From Ekhidna sp. (GTDB taxonomy: Bacteria > Bacteroidota > Bacteroidia > Cytophagales > Cyclobacteriaceae): 9,613 bases of DNA. Of the stretch, positions 7,217 through 9,613 are shown one piece after another (positions within the stretch are counted from its first letter, which is position 1; the number at the start of each line of letters is the position of its first letter). The notes beneath the pieces were generated by a model that saw only the letters and a program-made list of their open reading frames with translations, had not been told where the DNA came from and ran no database searches. The stretch spans positions 1-9,613 of the forward strand of contig JAPPDO010000172.1 in NCBI GenBank assembly GCA_028821635.1, read 5' to 3'. Position numbers and translations under genes: made by a program.

Positions 7217-8004
7217 TTAAACAAACTGTATTCTTGTTTCGATTCAATTTTTTTGATTCTTTTTTTCGTGATTGCCACATATTCGGGATTAAGTTCAAAT
7301 CCGATAAAGTTTCGTTGTAGTTTTTTACATACGGCAAAAGTGGTCCCAACACCGGAAAATGGATCTAAGATCAAGTCGCCTTCGTTTGAGTTGGCTTTTA
7401 TGATTCGTTCAATAAGTTTAGCTGGTTTTTGTATAGTGTTGAGGAGTTCTCTGCTGATAAGTTCTTTGGATTTGTAAGTTAGCTGTTTAATGTCACCCCA
7501 AACGTCGCCCGGATTTTTTCCATCTTGATTGAATTTTGTCTTTCCGTATTGTCCGTTGGTTACAGAAGGGACTTTCTCACATCTTAATCGGTGTTCCAAT
7601 TCTACAAGTTGAGGAACACGAATATTATCAAGATTAAACGTCGTAGCTTTTCCTTTTGAGAAATAACAAATGAGATCATAGTTGTTTGTGTAATTCAGTC
7701 GCCCTTGAGCAAGGCGGCTGGGCTGATACCAAATAATTTTCCTGTTGAGCATAAGATATGGTCGGTAATCAATGAAATCAATGCAGTCATCTTTTCCAAA
7801 CAGATATAAGGCACCACCGGGTTTTAAAATCCGTGAAAAAATTTTAATTAGGTTAAAATTAAATTTTTGGATATTGGTAACTTTATCCCAATTATTAGTT
7901 GTAACTCCGTAAGGGCCATCACAAACAATCAAGTCAATACTATTATCTTCAAGTTCTTTGGTAAGTTCAAAGGTATTGCCTTGATATATTTCATTTATTT
8001 TCAT
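7213..8004 (-). CDS. Beta-class DNA methyltransferase (N6-adenine or N4-cytosine)
   Basis: A 263-residue S-adenosylmethionine-dependent methyltransferase with the beta-class order of motifs. Motif IV comes first: VCDGPYGVTTNNWD with D29-G-P-Y32, followed by a helix and the LKPGGALYLFG strand. A central target-recognition stretch of about 100 residues (around 90-190, including HRLRCEKVPSVTNG and NPGDVWGD) gives sequence specificity. The C-terminal half carries the QKPAKLIERII helix, motif I LDPFSGVGTT (DPFSGVGTT at 214-222), which binds the cofactor, and GFELNPEY with E237 as motif II. This is the N6A/N4C type; the base and target site cannot be told from sequence. Motif IV has Gly where the usual DPPY has Pro. 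It is the first gene of a minus-strand pair with the probable endonuclease, so modification is made first. The ATG at 8002-8004 is the start; no Shine-Dalgarno is evident. Confidence 0.9.
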   Translation of the reverse strand: MKINEIYQGNTFELTKELEDNSIDLIVCDGPYGVTTNNWDKVTNIQKFNFNLIKIFSRILKPGGALYLFGKDDCIDFIDYRPYLMLNRKIIWYQPSRLAQGRLNYTNNYDLICYFSKGKATTFNLDNIRVPQLVELEHRLRCEKVPSVTNGQYGKTKFNQDGKNPGDVWGDIKQLTYKSKELISRELLNTIQKPAKLIERIIKANSNEGDLILDPFSGVGTTFAVCKKLQRNFIGFELNPEYVAITKKRIKKIESKQEYSLFK

Positions 8005-8008
8005 AGAA

Positions 8009-8016
8009 TAAAGTTA
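8009..8016 (-). promoter_or_regulatory. Possible -7 element (TAACTTTA) of the methyltransferase gene
   Basis: On the minus strand TAACTTTA differs from TAnnTTTG only at the last base and ends four bases before the methyltransferase ATG, the same spacing as the dnaN element. If used, the transcript would be almost leaderless. The mismatch and the A+T-rich surroundings make chance likely. Confidence 0.22.
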
Positions 8017-8082
8017 ATCAATGCGCTGAAGTATGATTATTTTTTCTTTTGGAAGTTTTAAATGCTCAAGACGTTTAACTAA

Positions 8083-8190
8083 ATTTACTTAAAGACGCTT
8101 GCAGAAGTAAAGCCTAGAGTAGAAAAAATTAGTGATACTTCCGTAAAGCGTTTTGAAGAGACCTATTCCAGTCTTTTAAATAGGAAATAA
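8083..8190 (+). pseudogene. Possible C-terminal remnant of a lost gene (35 codons, no start)
   Basis: Between an in-frame TAA at 8080-8082 and a TAA at 8188-8190 lies an open stretch whose translation looks protein-like and helical: IYLKTLAEVKPRVEKISD followed by TSVKRFEETYSSLLNRK. There is no ATG, GTG or TTG start in this frame, so it is not a complete gene as it stands. A strong hairpin begins five bases after the stop, as at the real 3' end of a gene. This suggests the tail of a plus-strand gene whose front was lost when the neighbouring methyltransferase cassette arrived, but 35 codons is short enough to occur by chance and I do not recognise the family. Confidence 0.25.
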
Positions 8191-8194
8191 ACTA

Positions 8195-8220
8195 AAGCCC
8201 CCGCCCGGAGGCGGAGGCTT
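8195..8220. terminator. Strong GC-rich hairpin, terminator-like
   Basis: Arms AAGCCCCCGCC (8195-8205) and GGCGGAGGCTT (8210-8220) pair over 11 positions with a single C-A mismatch (8200/8215) and a CGGA tetraloop, by far the most stable local structure in the A+T-rich gap. Hairpins of this AAGCC...GGCTT form are usual intrinsic terminators. No T-run follows on the plus strand beyond the closing TT, and the minus-strand side reads only a mixed T-rich stretch (TTTAGTTTATTT), so termination may be inefficient. It follows directly after the remnant ending at 8190. Confidence 0.5.
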
Positions 8221-8594
8221 ACGATGAAAAATAAAGAAACATTACTCCCGAACACTATCTGCGTTGGGTTAACACAAAGATAAACAGAATAATTAAAACC
8301 ACAAAAAATATCTCTTCATGCCTAGCTAGGTTACTGCACTAAGTATGGTTCGAAACTGAAAATGTTACCTTTTTCTTTATTTTACCCTTAGCTGAGAATA
8401 CAACAATAAAATGAGCCCGGTAAACAAAAATGAACGGTTTAGCTCCTCTGTACCTTATTTATGATAGAGTTTGAGGTAGATTATAAAATTCACGATAATT
8501 CAAACTGTTCACAAAATGGTAATACACGATAGATTTTTTATGATATGATAATGACTTTAGTACCCTATCTTCACGCAAAATCCGAAACTCCATC
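8221..8594. other. Intergenic stretch upstream of the phosphatase, no recognised gene
   Basis: This A+T-rich stretch has stops in all frames at short intervals. A 19-codon frame (ATG at 8224, stop at 8281-8283) is too short to support. It contains a perfect 10-base palindrome CCTAGCTAGG at 8321-8330 and a loose repeat pair GTTTGA / TCAAAC around 8469-8506. I see no tRNA or riboswitch fold. No exact TAnnTTTG occurs close to the phosphatase start; TATCTTCA near 8566 is a poor match. The phosphatase promoter must lie here but I cannot place it. Confidence 0.5.
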
Positions 8595-9613
8595 ATGAAG
8601 AGACTTTTATGGCTTGTCTTTACGCTTATATCGGCGGCATCCCTCTCCCAAGGCCGGCCTAAGCTGGTGGTAGGCATTGTAGTGGATCAAATGCGTCCGG
8701 ACTATTTATACCGGTTTGGTGACCGATTTGGGGAAGGTGGATTCAAAAGACTGATGGATGAGGGCTATCAGTTTAAAAATGCGCATTATGAGTATGTGCC
8801 CACAAACACAGCCCCCGGTCATGCCTCAATATACACGGGCAGCCTGCCATCTTATCACGGAATCATTGGGAATAGTTGGTACGATAAAGCCAATGACAAA
8901 ATTATCTATTGCGTTGCTGATGCCTCAGTAAACGCTGTTGGGGGAAGTGAGCGGATCGGAAAGATGTCTCCAAAAAACCTGAAAGCCTCCACCATCACGG
9001 ATGAACTGCTGCTTACTACCAACTTTAAATCAAAAGTTGTAGGCGTTTCTATCAAAGACAGAGGCTCCATCTTACCTGCCGGCCACAACCCTACAGGTGC
9101 TTACTGGTTCGACGGTAAAACCGGAAACTTTATGACGAGCGACTATTATATGAGTACACTTCCGGCGTGGGTGGAGGATTTCAACAAGCAAAAAAAAGTC
9201 AATAAATATCTAAAAAAGGATTGGAAAACTCTGAAACCGATTGATACCTACATAGAGAGCACCAAAGATAACGTTGCTTACGAGCGATCTTTTAAAGGAC
9301 AAAAAGCTGCTGTTTTTCCCTACAAGCTAAGCAAGCTCGTGAAAAAAAACGGAATAGGTATCATTAGGACAACTCCTTATGGAAACGCTCTGGTAATGGA
9401 TATGGCGATAGCAGCCATGAAAGGAGAGCGTCTTGGAAATGATGACATTACAGACTTTCTGGCAGTCTCTTTCTCTTCCACAGATTATGTTGGACACGCA
9501 TTCGGTCCAAATTCCATTGAACTGGAAGATACTTACCTGAGACTTGACAAAGAGCTAAAACGACTACTCAGTCTCTTGGACCAACGTTTTGGTGACGACT
9601 ACCTCATTTTTCT
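8595..9613 (+). CDS. pafA: PafA-type alkaline phosphatase, 5' part (runs off window end)
   Basis: The ATG at 8595-8597 opens a frame that continues for 339 codons to the window edge without a stop. Residues 1-18 form a signal peptide (MKR, then a hydrophobic core ending ISAASLS), so the product is exported to the periplasm or surface. The rest matches the type I phosphodiesterase/PafA family of the alkaline phosphatase superfamily. Visible active-site residues, with a constant offset of 7-8 from Elizabethkingia PafA, are metal ligand Asp31 (VVDQMRPDYL), nucleophile Thr72 (VPTNTAPGHAS), Asn93 (GNSWYD), Lys154 and Arg156 (SIKDRGS), and Asp297 and His301 (STDYVGHAFGP). The Lys/Arg pair marks phosphomonoesterase-type members, so it probably frees phosphate from organic esters using two zinc ions. 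The second Asp-His pair and last His lie beyond the window. A long non-coding gap precedes it; no Pho box was recognised. Confidence 0.93.
   Translation, partial: MKRLLWLVFTLISAASLSQGRPKLVVGIVVDQMRPDYLYRFGDRFGEGGFKRLMDEGYQFKNAHYEYVPTNTAPGHASIYTGSLPSYHGIIGNSWYDKANDKIIYCVADASVNAVGGSERIGKMSPKNLKASTITDELLLTTNFKSKVVGVSIKDRGSILPAGHNPTGAYWFDGKTGNFMTSDYYMSTLPAWVEDFNKQKKVNKYLKKDWKTLKPIDTYIESTKDNVAYERSFKGQKAAVFPYKLSKLVKKNGIGIIRTTPYGNALVMDMAIAAMKGERLGNDDITDFLAVSFSSTDYVGHAFGPNSIELEDTYLRLDKELKRLLSLLDQRFGDDYLIF

Noticed and set aside
7867..8061. Plus-strand frame opposite the start of the methyltransferase
   Set aside because: It is a shadow of the methyltransferase coding strand and lacks any protein family features.
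8224..8283. Short frame beginning ATGAAAAATAAAGAA, 19 codons, just after the hairpin
   Set aside because: It is too short, has no ribosome site or recognisable product, and could easily arise by chance in A+T-rich sequence.
8321..8330. Perfect palindrome CCTAGCTAGG
   Set aside because: It is a single 10-base palindrome with no second copy seen and no spacing relation to a promoter, so there is no reason to call it an operator or recognition site.
8347..8356. GGTTCGAAAC, resembling the T-loop of a tRNA
   Set aside because: The flanking bases do not form a 5-bp T-stem, and no acceptor stem, D-arm or anticodon arm can be folded around it.

Overview
The window looks like a chromosomal segment of a gliding-type Bacteroidota, probably Cytophagales-like. 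The evidence is the GldA/GldF/GldG ABC transporter genes, a protein ending in a type IX secretion (T9SS) sorting domain, a PafA-type alkaline phosphatase, TAnnTTTG promoter motifs of the Bacteroidota sigma factor, and the lack of clear Shine-Dalgarno sequences at most starts. Placement below phylum is inference.

Layout: (1) 1-338 is the 3' end of a secreted protein with a T9SS type A C-terminal signal. (2) 440-964, minus strand, is a small NADPH-dependent FMN reductase-family flavoprotein, convergent with the first gene. (3) 1087-5277 is a tight plus-strand operon gldA-gldF-gldG-(DUF4340-like), in which every junction is a 4-base stop/start overlap. It encodes an ATPase, a six-helix permease, a membrane-anchored extracytoplasmic auxiliary subunit and a second anchored protein, together apparently one complete ABC complex. 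(4) 5394-6518 is dnaN, the replication sliding clamp, with a TACATTTG promoter element only four bases before its ATG, so its mRNA may be leaderless. (5) 6722-8004, minus strand, is a two-gene cassette: a beta-class DNA methyltransferase followed, with a 4-base overlap, by a 164-residue protein that is probably its restriction endonuclease. (6) 8005-8594 is a long non-coding gap holding a 35-codon gene-like remnant, a strong GC-rich hairpin and otherwise nothing recognised. (7) 8595 to the window end is the 5' part of a PafA-like secreted alkaline phosphatase.

Most of the window is conserved housekeeping or envelope genes. The accessory part is the methyltransferase/endonuclease cassette, which sits in opposite orientation between plus-strand genes, appears richer in A+T, and is flanked by non-coding sequence with possible gene debris. 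Its unusual points are a DGPY in place of DPPY in the methyltransferase, and an endonuclease candidate with no canonical PD-(D/E)XK lysine. I see no CRISPR array, transposase, integrase, tRNA or rRNA gene.
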